A stretch of DNA of 64,000 nucleotides, from assembly GCA_963741755.1 (NCBI GenBank), contig CAVUJG010000021.1, positions 115,667-179,666 of the forward strand. Direction: 5' to 3'. How positions within the stretch are numbered: position 1 is the first letter of the stretch; every line of letters begins with the position of its first letter. This DNA comes from Sva-07 sp963741755. Lineage in GTDB: Bacteria > Actinomycetota > Acidimicrobiia > Acidimicrobiales > Ilumatobacteraceae. The notes beneath the pieces were generated by a model. The model saw only the letters and a list, made by a program, of their open reading frames with translations. It did not search any database and was not told where the DNA came from. Below, piece after piece: positions 17,986-26,978 of the stretch. A program made the position numbers and the translations under genes.

Positions 17986-18838
17986 TCAGCTTGCTTGGAG
18001 CTTGGCGACGAGTTCGGCGAGGGGTTCGCGGAAGTCGCGGAGCGGCGCGTAGCCCGCTGCACGCCAGGCGGTGTCGTCGAGGACGCTGTTGGCCGGGCCG
18101 TGGCGCCGGGCGGGGCGGGTCGAGGTCGGCGGACGCGATCGGGCGCACCCGGTCGGGGTCGTGGCCCGACGCGGTGAGGATCTCGCGGACGAACTCGTAC
18201 CAGCTCACCGCACCCTGGTTCGTCACGTGATGGATGCCCGCCCGGCGGTCGACGGCGAGTCGGTGAAGCGCTGGCGCCAGGTCGGCGGTGAACGTGGGCT
18301 TGCCACGTTGGTCATCGACGAACGCCAGGGCCTGATCGGGATTCGCCGCGAGACGCAACACCAGCTTGACCATGTTGTTGCCGTGCTCCCCGCACACCCA
18401 CGACGTTCGAGCGATCGTCGCACCCGGCCCCGCCGCCAGCTCGCCGGCGAGCTTCGAGCGGCCGTACACCGACTGCGGGTTGGTGATGTCGTCCTCTCGG
18501 TACGCGCGGTCGAGCGTGCCGTCGAACACGTAATCGGTACTGACGTGCACGAGGTGCGCGCCCACGAGTTCGCAGGCCGCCGACAGGTGCCCGACCGCAT
18601 CGCCGTTCACCGCAAAGGCCACGGCCTCGTTGGTCTCACAGGCGTCGACGGCGGTGTAGGCAGCAGCGTTGATCACCGCATCCGGACGGACTTCGTCGAG
18701 CAGCCTGCGAACGGCGTCGGCGTCGGTGATGTCGAGGTCGGCCTTTGCGACGGCGACGACCTCGTCGTCGAGCGAGCGGGCGTGGTCGACGACGTCGATG
18801 CCGAGTTGCCCGGCGGCGCCGGTGACGAGCAGCCTCAC
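17986..18838 (-). pseudogene. rmlD: dTDP-4-dehydrorhamnose reductase, frame broken near the 3' end
   Basis: RmlD reduces dTDP-4-keto-rhamnose to dTDP-L-rhamnose. The GTG start at 18838 follows the LCP stop by 2 nt. The protein shows LLVTGAAGQLGIDVV, NAAAYTAVDACETN and STDYVFDGTLDRAYREDD, and the YGRSK form of the YxxxK site. After ADLDPPRPAPRP the frame changes composition. Removing one G from the GGG at 18095-18097 gives ANSVLDDTAWRAAGYAPLRDF and a stop at 17986-17988, for a normal length of 283 residues. The uncorrected frame runs on into unrelated sequence up to 17840. Only the last 15% is affected, so the core may still fold. Confidence 0.88.
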
Positions 18839-18840
18839 GG

Positions 18841-19839
18841 CTACGGCTCCACCGGTGGCGGCGGGCCGATGCCGCGGAAGTAGTCGAGGATCGGTTCGGC
18901 GCCAGGATCGAGCACCAGCACGGCGTTGCCATCCTTCGTCACGCCCGACACGGGGAGCTGGTACTTGTTCAGACCGGTGCTGAACGCCTTGCGCAGGGTG
19001 CCGGCGGCTGCGACCGGGTCGAGACCCGGGTCCATCCGGACGGCGGACGTTCCCGCGGTGATCAGCTCCGAGGCGAGGAACGGGTCGGACTGGAGCTTGT
19101 CGATCGTGGAATTCGCCGTCTGCTGCAGGAAGTTCTGCTGGCGCTCGATGCGGCCCAGGTCGGAGCGAGGGTCGGTGCGCCATTCACCGTCGCGGAACTC
19201 CTCGTAGTAGCGGCTGCGGGCGTACTGGAGCGACTCCACACCGTCGAGGACGTGGCAACCCGGTTGCTGATCGAGGCCGGTGTTCTTGTCGCGGGTCGGA
19301 TACAGGAAGCACACCTCGGTGCCCCCGACCGTATCGACGAGATCCTTGAAGCCCGTGAAGTCGATGTCGACGACGTGGTTGATCGGAATGCCGAGTTGTT
19401 GCGTGATCGTGGCGACCAGGACATCGGTGCCGTCGCTGTAGGCCGAGTTGATCCGGTTGGGACCGCGACCGGGGATGTCGACCCACAGATCTCGGGGCAG
19501 GCTGACGATCGAGGCGCCATTGCCGTCCTCTTCCTGACGCAGGATCATGATCGTGTCGGATCGCCGGCCCGACACCGCGTTGACGTCGCCGATGCCACCG
19601 AAGTCGGCAGCGTTGGGATCGGCGTTCTCGCGGCTGTCCGAGCCGATCAAAAGATAGTTCTGAGCCGGTCCGTCTTGTGGCGTGAGCGCCAACTCGAGGC
19701 CTTCGATGCGTTCGATGTCCGATGTCCGGGCATTCGCCGCGCGGATCACCCCGAATGCGCCGACCACACCGACGACGACCGCCAGCATCAGCGCGACGGG
19801 CGCGGAGCTGCGCCGACGATGGCGGACGGGGGAAGCCAT
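18841..19839 (-). CDS. LytR-CpsA-Psr (LCP) family protein
   Basis: LCP proteins transfer lipid-linked glycopolymers to peptidoglycan or, in actinobacteria, arabinogalactan-type polymers. From ATG 19839 the protein has a basic N-terminus, one membrane segment (about residues 15-34) and the LCP domain with YLLIGSDSRENADP, RRSDTIMIL and SIVSLPRDLWVDIPGRGPN, then INSAY and YARSRYYE with the conserved Arg pairs. A C-terminal region follows the domain. rmlD begins 2 nt after its stop, so rhamnose synthesis and glycan ligation are coupled here. A longer start at 19917 would precede the membrane anchor by a Gly-rich stretch and seems less likely. Confidence 0.88.
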   Translation of the reverse strand: MASPVRHRRRSSAPVALMLAVVVGVVGAFGVIRAANARTSDIERIEGLELALTPQDGPAQNYLLIGSDSRENADPNAADFGGIGDVNAVSGRRSDTIMILRQEEDGNGASIVSLPRDLWVDIPGRGPNRINSAYSDGTDVLVATITQQLGIPINHVVDIDFTGFKDLVDTVGGTEVCFLYPTRDKNTGLDQQPGCHVLDGVESLQYARSRYYEEFRDGEWRTDPRSDLGRIERQQNFLQQTANSTIDKLQSDPFLASELITAGTSAVRMDPGLDPVAAAGTLRKAFSTGLNKYQLPVSGVTKDGNAVLVLDPGAEPILDYFRGIGPPPPVEP

Positions 19840-19955
19840 CCGGGCAACGCTAGTGGCGGACCCTCCAACCGGGACGTCACCCCCTCGGCCACCGACAACA
19901 CCCCGCTTGTGTTGCATTCCTGCAGGCGCGGGTCACCCGAATCTGCGCACAAACG

Positions 19956-20669
19956 TCAGGAATCGGGGTCGGCGCGAACGTGGACGACGTCGCCGACGTC
20001 GAGTGCGTGGCGTGCTCCGGAGCTGTCGACCACGACGAGGCGGCCCGCCTGGTCGACATCGACGGCGCTCCCGAGCAGCTCACGTCCGCCGGGCAGTTCG
20101 ACGCGCACGTCTCGGCCGAGCGTCGCAAGTTCGCTGCGGTATCGGGTTGCGACGTCGACAGGCAGCGCGTCGAGCTCCTCGAGCAGCGCACACAGCAGCT
20201 GAGCTGGGCCGACGGTCTCGACCCCGAGTGCCGCGGCACCGTCAGGGGCCCAAGCGACATTGAGGCCCATTCCGACGACGACGGCGTCGCGTCCGGGAAC
20301 GCGTTGCGCCAGGATCCCTGCCAGCTTGCGGCCGCCGAGGAGGATGTCGTTCGGCCATTTCAAACCGATCAGCGGAGCGCGATCGGGGCCGACGAACCGT
20401 CTGGTCGCGGCCACGGCCGCGAGTGCGACCCGGTGGGTCACTTCCGCGGGCACGGCAGGGATCGGGGCGACCACCACCGACACCAGCAGGTTCGCTCCGG
20501 CGGGAGCCTCCCACCGCCGATCGAGACGCCCGCGGCCTGCGACCTGATGGTCGGCCGCCAGCACGGTGCGATTCCTCGCGGTCCCGGCGAGCACGGCCTC
20601 GATCAGGTCGGCGTTGGTGCTCCCGGTCTCGGCAACGTGGCGCACGTCCCAGCCTGCTGGCCAGCTCAT
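19956..20669 (-). CDS. birA: Biotin-[acetyl-CoA-carboxylase] ligase
   Basis: The 237-residue enzyme activates biotin with ATP and attaches it to a carboxyl carrier lysine. Motifs are HVAETGSTNADLIEAV at the N-terminus, AADHQVAGRGRLDRRWEAPAG (biotinyl-AMP loop, with the conserved GRGR), and LKWPNDILLGGRKLAGIL. There is no N-terminal helix-turn-helix, so it is a class I ligase without repressor function. It is divergent by 49 bp from the acyl-CoA carboxylase alpha gene that needs it, and they may share a promoter region. The start at ATG 20669 avoids the low-conservation extension of the longer frame. Confidence 0.92.
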   Translation of the reverse strand: MSWPAGWDVRHVAETGSTNADLIEAVLAGTARNRTVLAADHQVAGRGRLDRRWEAPAGANLLVSVVVAPIPAVPAEVTHRVALAAVAATRRFVGPDRAPLIGLKWPNDILLGGRKLAGILAQRVPGRDAVVVGMGLNVAWAPDGAAALGVETVGPAQLLCALLEELDALPVDVATRYRSELATLGRDVRVELPGGRELLGSAVDVDQAGRLVVVDSSGARHALDVGDVVHVRADPDS

Positions 20670-20718
20670 CGAGCCCCAGATGTCTTCGTCGGCGCCCACG
20701 GCCCCTACATTGGCACCC

Positions 20719-22497
20719 GTGCTCAAGAAGATCCTGATCGCCAATCGTGGCGAAATCGCCGTTCGAGTCATCCGCGCCGCACGAGAGATGGGCATCCCCA
20801 CCGTGGCGGTGTACTCCGAACTCGACCGTGAAGCGCTCCACGTGCGCCTCGCTGACGAGGCATACGCGCTCGGCGGCCAGACCGCGGCGGAGAGCTACAT
20901 CAACACCGAGGTGATGCTCGACGTCATCGAGCGCAGTGGCGCTGACGCGGTGCACCCCGGCTACGGCTTCTTCTCCGAGAACGCCGATTTCGCGCGGGCA
21001 ATCGAGGCGATGGGGGTCGAGTTCATCGGACCTCCGGCCACGGCGATGGATGAGATGTCCGACAAGGTGTCAAGCCGGCTCGCGGCGATCCGCGGTGGCG
21101 CACCGGTCGTGCCGGGCACCACCGAGTTCGCGCAGGGCCCCGACGAGATCAAGGCGTTCGGCAACGAATTCGGCTGGCCAGTGTGCATCAAGGCCGCCTT
21201 CGGTGGCGGCGGCCGGGGCATGAAGGTCGTCCAGGCCGAAGCCGACGTCGACGACGCCATGGCGAGCGCCCAGCGCGAGGCCAAGGCGTTCTTCGGGCGC
21301 GACGAGGTCTACGTCGAGCGCTACCTGACGTGGCCCCGCCACGTCGAGATCCAGCTGGTCGGCGACAAGCACGGCAACTGCGTGTGGATCTCGTCGCGTG
21401 ACTGCTCGGCGCAGCGGCGCCACCAGAAGCTCGTCGAGGAAGCCCCGGCACCGAACCTGCCCGACGGAGTCGAGCGGGCGATGGGCGAGGCGGCGGTCAA
21501 GGCTGCGAAGGCGGTCGGCTACTACGGCGCCGGCACCGTCGAGTTCATCTTCCAAGACGGCGACTTCTTCTTCCTCGAGATGAACACCCGCCTCCAGGTC
21601 GAGCATCCCGTGAGCGAGATGATCACCGACATCGACCTGGTCGAATGGCAGATCCGCGTCGCCGCCGGCGAGGAATTGCCGATGACCCAGGCCGAGGTCG
21701 ACGCGGCTCGTCGCGGTCACTCGATCGAGATCCGCATCAACGCCGAAGACGTCGCCGAGGGCAAGTTCCTGCCCTCGCCTGGCCCGATCACCAAGCTGCT
21801 CGCGCCCGACGGGTTCGGCGTGCGATTCGACTCCGGCTACCACTCCGGCGACGAGATCAGCCAGTACTACGACAACCTCGTCGGCAAGCTCGTCGTGTGG
21901 GGACGCGACCGCGATGTGGCGATCGCCCGCACGATTCGTGCGCTCGACGAACTGGTCGTCGAGGGTGTTGCCACCACGATTCCCGCCGACCTCGCAATCC
22001 TCAAACATCCCGACTTCGCCGCGGTGACCCACTCGACCAAGTGGGTCGAGGAAGTGCTCGACCTCACCGGCATCGGCGGCAAAGCCGAGAGCAGCGCCCC
22101 CGAATCCGACGGCGACGAGGCCGAACCGAAGGTCAAGCGCTCGACGACGGTCGAGGTCAACGGCAAGCGTTTCAACGTCAACATGTGGGTGCCCGAAACT
22201 CCGACGGTCGCCGTCGCTGCTGGCGCTGCGCCCAAGAAGACCAAGCGTGGCGGTTCGAGTGGCGGCGGCGGCGGAGCGATCGCCTCCGGCTCGGTCGAAG
22301 CGCCGATGCAGGGCACGATCGTGAAGGTGCTCGTCGAAGTCGGTCAGACGGTCGAGGTCGGCGCCGGCATCGTGGTGCTCGAAGCGATGAAGATGGAAAA
22401 CCAGATCAACGCCGAGAAGGCCGGCACCGTCAAGGAGATCAAGGTCACCGCCGGCGACACCGTCGGCGGCGGCGACATCCTCGCCGTCATTGAATAG
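20719..22497 (+). CDS. Acyl-CoA carboxylase alpha chain (biotin carboxylase plus carrier domain)
   Basis: The 592-residue product starts at GTG 20719 with ILIANRGEIAVRVIRAARE, the biotin carboxylase opening. FGGGGRGMKVV is the ATP-grasp loop, and EMNTRLQVEHPVSEMITDID holds the catalytic residues near residue 290. A linker rich in Gly/Ser follows, then a C-terminal biotin carrier domain with EAMKMENQI, where the Lys accepts biotin. It carboxylates acetyl- or propionyl-CoA together with a beta subunit that is not in the window. Methylmalonyl-CoA mutase (38.9-40.6 kb) would fit the propionyl role. The stop region is duplicated in an 89-bp tandem repeat just downstream. Confidence 0.93.
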   Translation: MLKKILIANRGEIAVRVIRAAREMGIPTVAVYSELDREALHVRLADEAYALGGQTAAESYINTEVMLDVIERSGADAVHPGYGFFSENADFARAIEAMGVEFIGPPATAMDEMSDKVSSRLAAIRGGAPVVPGTTEFAQGPDEIKAFGNEFGWPVCIKAAFGGGGRGMKVVQAEADVDDAMASAQREAKAFFGRDEVYVERYLTWPRHVEIQLVGDKHGNCVWISSRDCSAQRRHQKLVEEAPAPNLPDGVERAMGEAAVKAAKAVGYYGAGTVEFIFQDGDFFFLEMNTRLQVEHPVSEMITDIDLVEWQIRVAAGEELPMTQAEVDAARRGHSIEIRINAEDVAEGKFLPSPGPITKLLAPDGFGVRFDSGYHSGDEISQYYDNLVGKLVVWGRDRDVAIARTIRALDELVVEGVATTIPADLAILKHPDFAAVTHSTKWVEEVLDLTGIGGKAESSAPESDGDEAEPKVKRSTTVEVNGKRFNVNMWVPETPTVAVAAGAAPKKTKRGGSSGGGGGAIASGSVEAPMQGTIVKVLVEVGQTVEVGAGIVVLEAMKMENQINAEKAGTVKEIKVTAGDTVGGGDILAVIE

Positions 22498-22657
22498 TCG
22501 GGCCTCACCACGATCCGGTGGTGGGGAACTCCAGGTCGGCCCGACTGCGGCTCGTCGCTGGCGCTTCCCTCGCCGTCATTGAGTAGTCGGGCCTCACCAC
22601 GATCCGGTGGTGGGGAACTCCAGGTCGGCCCGACTGCGGCTCGTCGCTGGCGCTTCC
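22480..22657. repeat. 89-bp tandem duplication with nested hairpin between convergent genes
   Basis: Copy 1 is 22480-22568 and copy 2 is 22569-22657; by eye they differ at a single base (A at 22494, G at 22583). Copy 1 includes the last five codons and the TAG stop of the carboxylase gene. Each unit contains an outer stem GTCGGGCC/GGCCCGAC (22497-22504 with 22538-22545) enclosing an inner stem of about 9 bp around GATCCG. The element lies between the carboxylase and the convergent lpdA gene and could act as a bidirectional terminator that has been duplicated. Confidence 0.9.
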
Positions 22658-22679
22658 CTCGCCGCGGGAGCCCTGGGTT

Positions 22680-24044
22680 CTACTCGGCGGCTTCGCTGAG
22701 TGCTTCGCTCAGTGCGGGGTGCACGAGGATGCTCTCGGCCAGATCGGTGACCGTGAGCCCGGCGGTGACCGCGACGGCGATCACCGAGATCAACTCGGCT
22801 GCCTGACGTCCGACGATCGACCCGCCGAGGACCTCTCCGGTGGCAGGGTCGGAAATGATCTTCACGAACCCCTTGGTGTCGTTGTTGATCATCGCTTTCG
22901 CGGTCGACGAGAACGGCACCTTGGTCACCCGGATCTTGCGACCCGAGCTGAACGCTTCGGCTTCGGCGAGGCCGACGTCGGCGATCTCCGGTTCGGTGAA
23001 AATGGCCGATGCCGCCTTGTCGTAGTCGAGATGGCGGTGGCTGCGGGTGTGACCACCCATGATGTGTTCGGCAATCTTGCGGCCCTGCATCGACGCCACG
23101 GACGACAACGGCAGCTTGCCGCTGATGTCACCCGCGGCATAGATGTGCTCGACGTTGGTGACGCAGTGCTGGTTGATGTCGACGTAGCCCCACTGGTTGA
23201 CCTCGACCCCGGCTGCGTCGAGACCGACGTCTTCGGTGTTGGGGATCGAGCCGATCGCGAGCACGGCGTGCGTGGACGTGACCGATCGGCCGTCATCGCA
23301 ACGAACGGTGACGTCGTCGTCGGTACGTTCGATCGACTCGGCGCGGGCACCCATGAGGAGCTTGACGCCGCGCCGCATGAACTCCTCTTCGAGCACGGCG
23401 GCGACTTCAGGATCCTTGCCCGGCAGCACCTGTTGGCGGCTGACGACGAGCGTGACCTTCGACCCGAACGACGAGAACATGTGGACGAACTCGACGCCGG
23501 TGACGCCGGAGCCGACCACGGTGATGCTCTCCGGGAAGATCTTCGGCGGGTAGCAGTCGCGGGTGGTCAGGATCCGGTCGCCGTCGGGCTGGCACCAGGC
23601 CGGGATCCGGGGACGTGAGCCGGTCGAGACGAGCGCCGCGTCGAACTCGATCGTCTGGGTGCTGCCGTCGGGTCCGACGACCTCGGCGGTGTGTGGCCCG
23701 GTGAACCGTCCGGTGCCGCGCAGGATGCGTACGCCCTGGCTCTCGAGCAGCCCGGTCGTGTTGTCGCGCATGGTGTTCTTGACCCACTCGATGCGATCGG
23801 TGAGCGTGCTGACATCGACGGTGGTGTCGACGTTCTCGAGCCCCATACCGCCGATTGCCCGCGTCCGACTGATCGCCCGACCGGTGGCGATCATCGACTT
23901 CGACGGGATGCAGTCCCACAGATGGGCGGCGCCGCCGACGACGTCACGTTCGACCATGACGACCTCGGCGCCGAGGCGCGCAGCGGTGGTCGCAGCGATG
24001 TTGCCCGCAGGACCGCCGCCGATGATCAGGAAACGTGTGGCCAT
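22680..24044 (-). CDS. LpdA-like NAD(P)H:quinone oxidoreductase (flavoprotein of the disulfide reductase superfamily)
   Basis: The 454-residue protein has FAD binding IIGGGPAGNIAATTAARLG at its start, NAD(P) binding VVGSGVTGVEFV (about residue 180), and IYAAGDISGKLPLSSVASMQG, which binds FAD. The usual redox-active CxxxxC is absent: the motif reads GGAAHLWDCIPSK, with Ala in place of the first Cys. This is the pattern of mycobacterial LpdA (Rv3303c), an NAD(P)H:quinone reductase rather than a dihydrolipoamide dehydrogenase. Its ATG overlaps the upstream M15 peptidase stop by one base, so both are probably made from one mRNA. A soluble transhydrogenase-like role is the main alternative. Confidence 0.85.
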   Translation of the reverse strand: MATRFLIIGGGPAGNIAATTAARLGAEVVMVERDVVGGAAHLWDCIPSKSMIATGRAISRTRAIGGMGLENVDTTVDVSTLTDRIEWVKNTMRDNTTGLLESQGVRILRGTGRFTGPHTAEVVGPDGSTQTIEFDAALVSTGSRPRIPAWCQPDGDRILTTRDCYPPKIFPESITVVGSGVTGVEFVHMFSSFGSKVTLVVSRQQVLPGKDPEVAAVLEEEFMRRGVKLLMGARAESIERTDDDVTVRCDDGRSVTSTHAVLAIGSIPNTEDVGLDAAGVEVNQWGYVDINQHCVTNVEHIYAAGDISGKLPLSSVASMQGRKIAEHIMGGHTRSHRHLDYDKAASAIFTEPEIADVGLAEAEAFSSGRKIRVTKVPFSSTAKAMINNDTKGFVKIISDPATGEVLGGSIVGRQAAELISVIAVAVTAGLTVTDLAESILVHPALSEALSEAAE

Positions 24045-25372
24045 CAGTGCTCCCCGACGAAGAGGCCGTCGTCGGCATAGAGCCGGGCGGCACCGGATTC
24101 GGCGTTGTCGAGCGTGAGCGCAGCCGTGGCGACGTTCGGGCAGAACCGCGACGGGTAGGCGAGCAGATCACGGCGTTCGCCGACCCACTCGAAGTGCATG
24201 CCATCCGGTGTCAGGAAGTTCCCACCCCAGGCGAAGCCGTACTTGCGGAAGATCCGCACCGTCCGACAGTCGAGATCGGGTGGTGCACAGCCCTGGCACG
24301 ATCCGACCGTGTTCGTGTCGAGCGCCATTCCCCACGAGTGGCGCGACAGGAACCCGAGCGCGCTGTCGGGCGTCAGACGGTTGAACCGTGCGAGGTGACA
24401 GCCGCCCGCGGTGTTGGCATCGGTGACGTTGATGGTGCCGGCGAGACCGGCGGCGGCCACCTCGGCGAGCGCCGCCTGGATCGCCGGCTTGACCGTGTTG
24501 TGACACCGCGCGCGAATCGGGATCGAGCCGTTCAACAGCTCACGGTCCGCTGGCAGGTACGCATTCACCCAGGCGGCGTCCTGGCTGACCGAGCCGTTGG
24601 CGTTGACGCGATAAGCGAATTCTCCGAGCGTTGCCTTGGTCTGGGCCATGCCGATCGTGTCGTCGGGATCCGCAGGGTCCCAGCTGCGACGGATGCGCAC
24701 CGAGGTCGACACGAGACCGTTGGCTGCGAGGGAGGCGTCGATCGACGCTCGCGAGGGAAATCCCCACATGACCACTCGGCTCAACCGGGCGATGCCCAGT
24801 CGGTCGCCGCCTTGCGCCGACATCAGGAACTCGGTGCCTCCCACTTCGGCATCGGGGAGAACCGCAGCGACTCGGAACCAGACACCAGCGCCTGATCCCG
24901 AGACCAGGAGTACCGAGTCGCCCGCCTGGGCGCCGCGCAGGCTCGCCGACAGCGCTCCCATCACCAGCGCGTCCGGAGCGAGGTGTCGCGAGACGTCGCG
25001 ACCCATCGTCCGCCCGACCACATCGAGCGGCAAGATCGTGGTGCCCATCGGGTAGGCGAACCCTGACGGCGGTGCCTGTACCACGGCGTTGCCTCGATAC
25101 AGACCCACCATGCCCACGCTCGCCGAGCGGCCGAACGCAACGGACGCTCCAGCGCCTCGTGCGGCCGCAATCGAACGCTCGGCGACATCGGCGCGGAGTT
25201 CGCCCGAGTTGTAGACGGTCACCACCTCGGATGCAACCGGGGTTGCCGGCACGGCGACTTGGGTTGCGGCGGCGGGACCGTTGATCGAATCCGACGACCC
25301 AAGTGCGACGACGGGCAGTCCGATCCCGAGCGCGAGCAGCACCCCGAGGACGATCTTGGTCGGTGCACGCAC
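24044..25372 (-). CDS. Secreted protein with C-terminal M15-like peptidase domain
   Basis: The 442-residue protein has an N-terminal signal or anchor (about residues 5-26) and a long middle region without recognised motifs (about 30-260). Its C-terminal domain resembles M15 D,D-carboxypeptidase/extensin-like folds. Zinc-ligand motifs are GGCHLARFNR, SRHSWGMALDTNT (H and D) and DGMHFEWV near residue 400. It probably trims peptidoglycan stem peptides or holds a related cell-wall task. Several cysteines in the domain (CQGCAPPDLDC) could form disulfides. It starts divergently from lysS with 91 bp between and is followed directly by lpdA. Confidence 0.75.
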   Translation of the reverse strand: MRAPTKIVLGVLLALGIGLPVVALGSSDSINGPAAATQVAVPATPVASEVVTVYNSGELRADVAERSIAAARGAGASVAFGRSASVGMVGLYRGNAVVQAPPSGFAYPMGTTILPLDVVGRTMGRDVSRHLAPDALVMGALSASLRGAQAGDSVLLVSGSGAGVWFRVAAVLPDAEVGGTEFLMSAQGGDRLGIARLSRVVMWGFPSRASIDASLAANGLVSTSVRIRRSWDPADPDDTIGMAQTKATLGEFAYRVNANGSVSQDAAWVNAYLPADRELLNGSIPIRARCHNTVKPAIQAALAEVAAAGLAGTINVTDANTAGGCHLARFNRLTPDSALGFLSRHSWGMALDTNTVGSCQGCAPPDLDCRTVRIFRKYGFAWGGNFLTPDGMHFEWVGERRDLLAYPSRFCPNVATAALTLDNAESGAARLYADDGLFVGEH

Positions 25373-25463
25373 CCCTCAAGAGTACGGTCTGGTTCGATCG
25401 ATCGGACGGCACTGCGCAACCGAACGCGCAGGGGTCCGATGGTTTGGATACCGTCCTGTCACC

Positions 25464-26978
25464 GTGAGCACCGACGATTCGACCGACACATCACCGACCG
25501 GGAGTGGACTCGCCGCCGAGAAGACCCGGCGGCTGGCGCAGCTCGACGACCTGCGAGCCGCAGGCGTCACCCCGTACCCGTATCGGTTCGATCGCACCCA
25601 CACGGTGGCCGATGTTCGTGCGGGATGGGGCGAACTCGACGATGGCACCGAAACCGACGACGCCGTGGCGGTGGCGGGGCGGATCATGTTGTTGCGCGAC
25701 TCCGGCAAGCTGGTGTTCGCCACGATCCGTGACCGTTCGGGTGACCTCCAGCTGTTCATCTCGAAAGCGGTCGTCGGCGACGAGGCGTTCGCCGCCATCA
25801 AACGGCTCGACCTCGGCGATTGGGTCGGCGTACACGGCACGGTGATGACCACTCGCAAGGGCGAGCTGTCGGTCAAGCCCGAGACGGTCGAACTGCTGGC
25901 GAAGGCGGTGCGGCCGCTGCCCGACAAGTGGCACGGACTCAGCGACGTCGACACCCGGTTCCGCCAACGCTACGCCGACCTGATCATGAACCCCGAGGCG
26001 CAACGGGCCTTCGAGATCCGTCACGAGATCATCGCCAGCTTCCGGCGCACGCTGCACGAGCGCGGGTTCATCGAGGTCGAGACCCCGGTGCTGCACGCCG
26101 AGGCCGGCGGCGCGCACGCCCGCCCGTTCACGACGCACCACAACACGCTCGACCTGCAGCTGTATCTGCGCATCGCGCTCGAGTTGCACCTGAAGCGGCT
26201 GATCGTCGGCGGGATGGAGCGGGTGTTCGAGATCGGGCGGATCTTCCGCAACGAGGGCATCTCCACGCGTCACAACCCCGAGTTCACGATGATGGAGCTC
26301 TACCAGGCGCTCGGCGACTGGAACGACGTGATGGACATCAGCGAGGTGCTGATCACCCAGGCGGCGCGAGATGCGATCGGTACCACCGTGATCTCGATCC
26401 GTGACCAGGACGTGGATCTCGCCGAACCGTGGCCGCGGGTGCGCATGGTCGATGCGGTGTCCGAGAAGATCGGCCGCACGGTCCATCCGAGTCAGCCGAT
26501 CGACGAGCTGCGCACTCTCGCCGAGGAGCACGGCATTCGCTGGGAGGCCCGTTGGGGCGGCGGCAAGCTCGTCGAAGAGCTGTTCGAGGCCTTGTGCGAG
26601 GCCGACATCGTGCGCCCCACGTTCGTGACGGGCCATCCCACTGAGATTTCGCCGCTGGCGCGTGTCGACCGTGACGACCCATGGCTCACCGAGCGGTTCG
26701 AGATCTTCGTCGACTCGCGAGAACTGGGCAACGGTTACTCGGAGCTCAACGATCCCGTCGAGCAGCGGGCACGTTTCGAGGACGAGCAGGCGGCCAAGGA
26801 TGCGGGCGACCACGAGGCGGGATCGGTCGACGAGGACTACATCCGGGCGCTCGAGTACGGCATGCCGCCGACCGGCGGGTTGGGCATCGGCATGGATCGT
26901 GTGGCCATGCTGTTGGCAGGCGTCGACTCGATCAAAGAAGTGATCCTGTTCCCGACACTGCGACCGGAGGTTTGGTAG
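25464..26978 (+). CDS. lysS: Lysine-tRNA ligase (class II)
   Basis: The 504-residue enzyme charges tRNA-Lys. After a short Ser/Thr-rich leader it has an OB-fold anticodon domain (VAGRIMLLRDSGKLVFATIRD, about residues 70-90). The catalytic core carries class II motif 2, FRNEGISTRHNPEFTMMELYQA, and motif 3, GGLGIGMDRVAMLL near the C-terminus. The GTG at 25464 gives the normal family length; the frame is open upstream but has no conserved sequence there. dapD follows directly, its ATG at 26979 adjoining the TAG, so lysine synthesis and lysine charging are linked in one transcript. Confidence 0.95.
   Translation: MSTDDSTDTSPTGSGLAAEKTRRLAQLDDLRAAGVTPYPYRFDRTHTVADVRAGWGELDDGTETDDAVAVAGRIMLLRDSGKLVFATIRDRSGDLQLFISKAVVGDEAFAAIKRLDLGDWVGVHGTVMTTRKGELSVKPETVELLAKAVRPLPDKWHGLSDVDTRFRQRYADLIMNPEAQRAFEIRHEIIASFRRTLHERGFIEVETPVLHAEAGGAHARPFTTHHNTLDLQLYLRIALELHLKRLIVGGMERVFEIGRIFRNEGISTRHNPEFTMMELYQALGDWNDVMDISEVLITQAARDAIGTTVISIRDQDVDLAEPWPRVRMVDAVSEKIGRTVHPSQPIDELRTLAEEHGIRWEARWGGGKLVEELFEALCEADIVRPTFVTGHPTEISPLARVDRDDPWLTERFEIFVDSRELGNGYSELNDPVEQRARFEDEQAAKDAGDHEAGSVDEDYIRALEYGMPPTGGLGIGMDRVAMLLAGVDSIKEVILFPTLRPEVW

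Noticed and set aside
2..20669. Defence island or prophage in the glycan region
   Set aside because: No nuclease, methylase, toxin-antitoxin pair, integrase or phage structural gene is visible; the genes are ordinary envelope and housekeeping functions.
22480..22657. Insertion sequence or attachment site at the 89-bp tandem repeat
   Set aside because: There is no transposase or integrase gene nearby, the copies are adjacent rather than flanking, and the unit includes coding sequence of the carboxylase.
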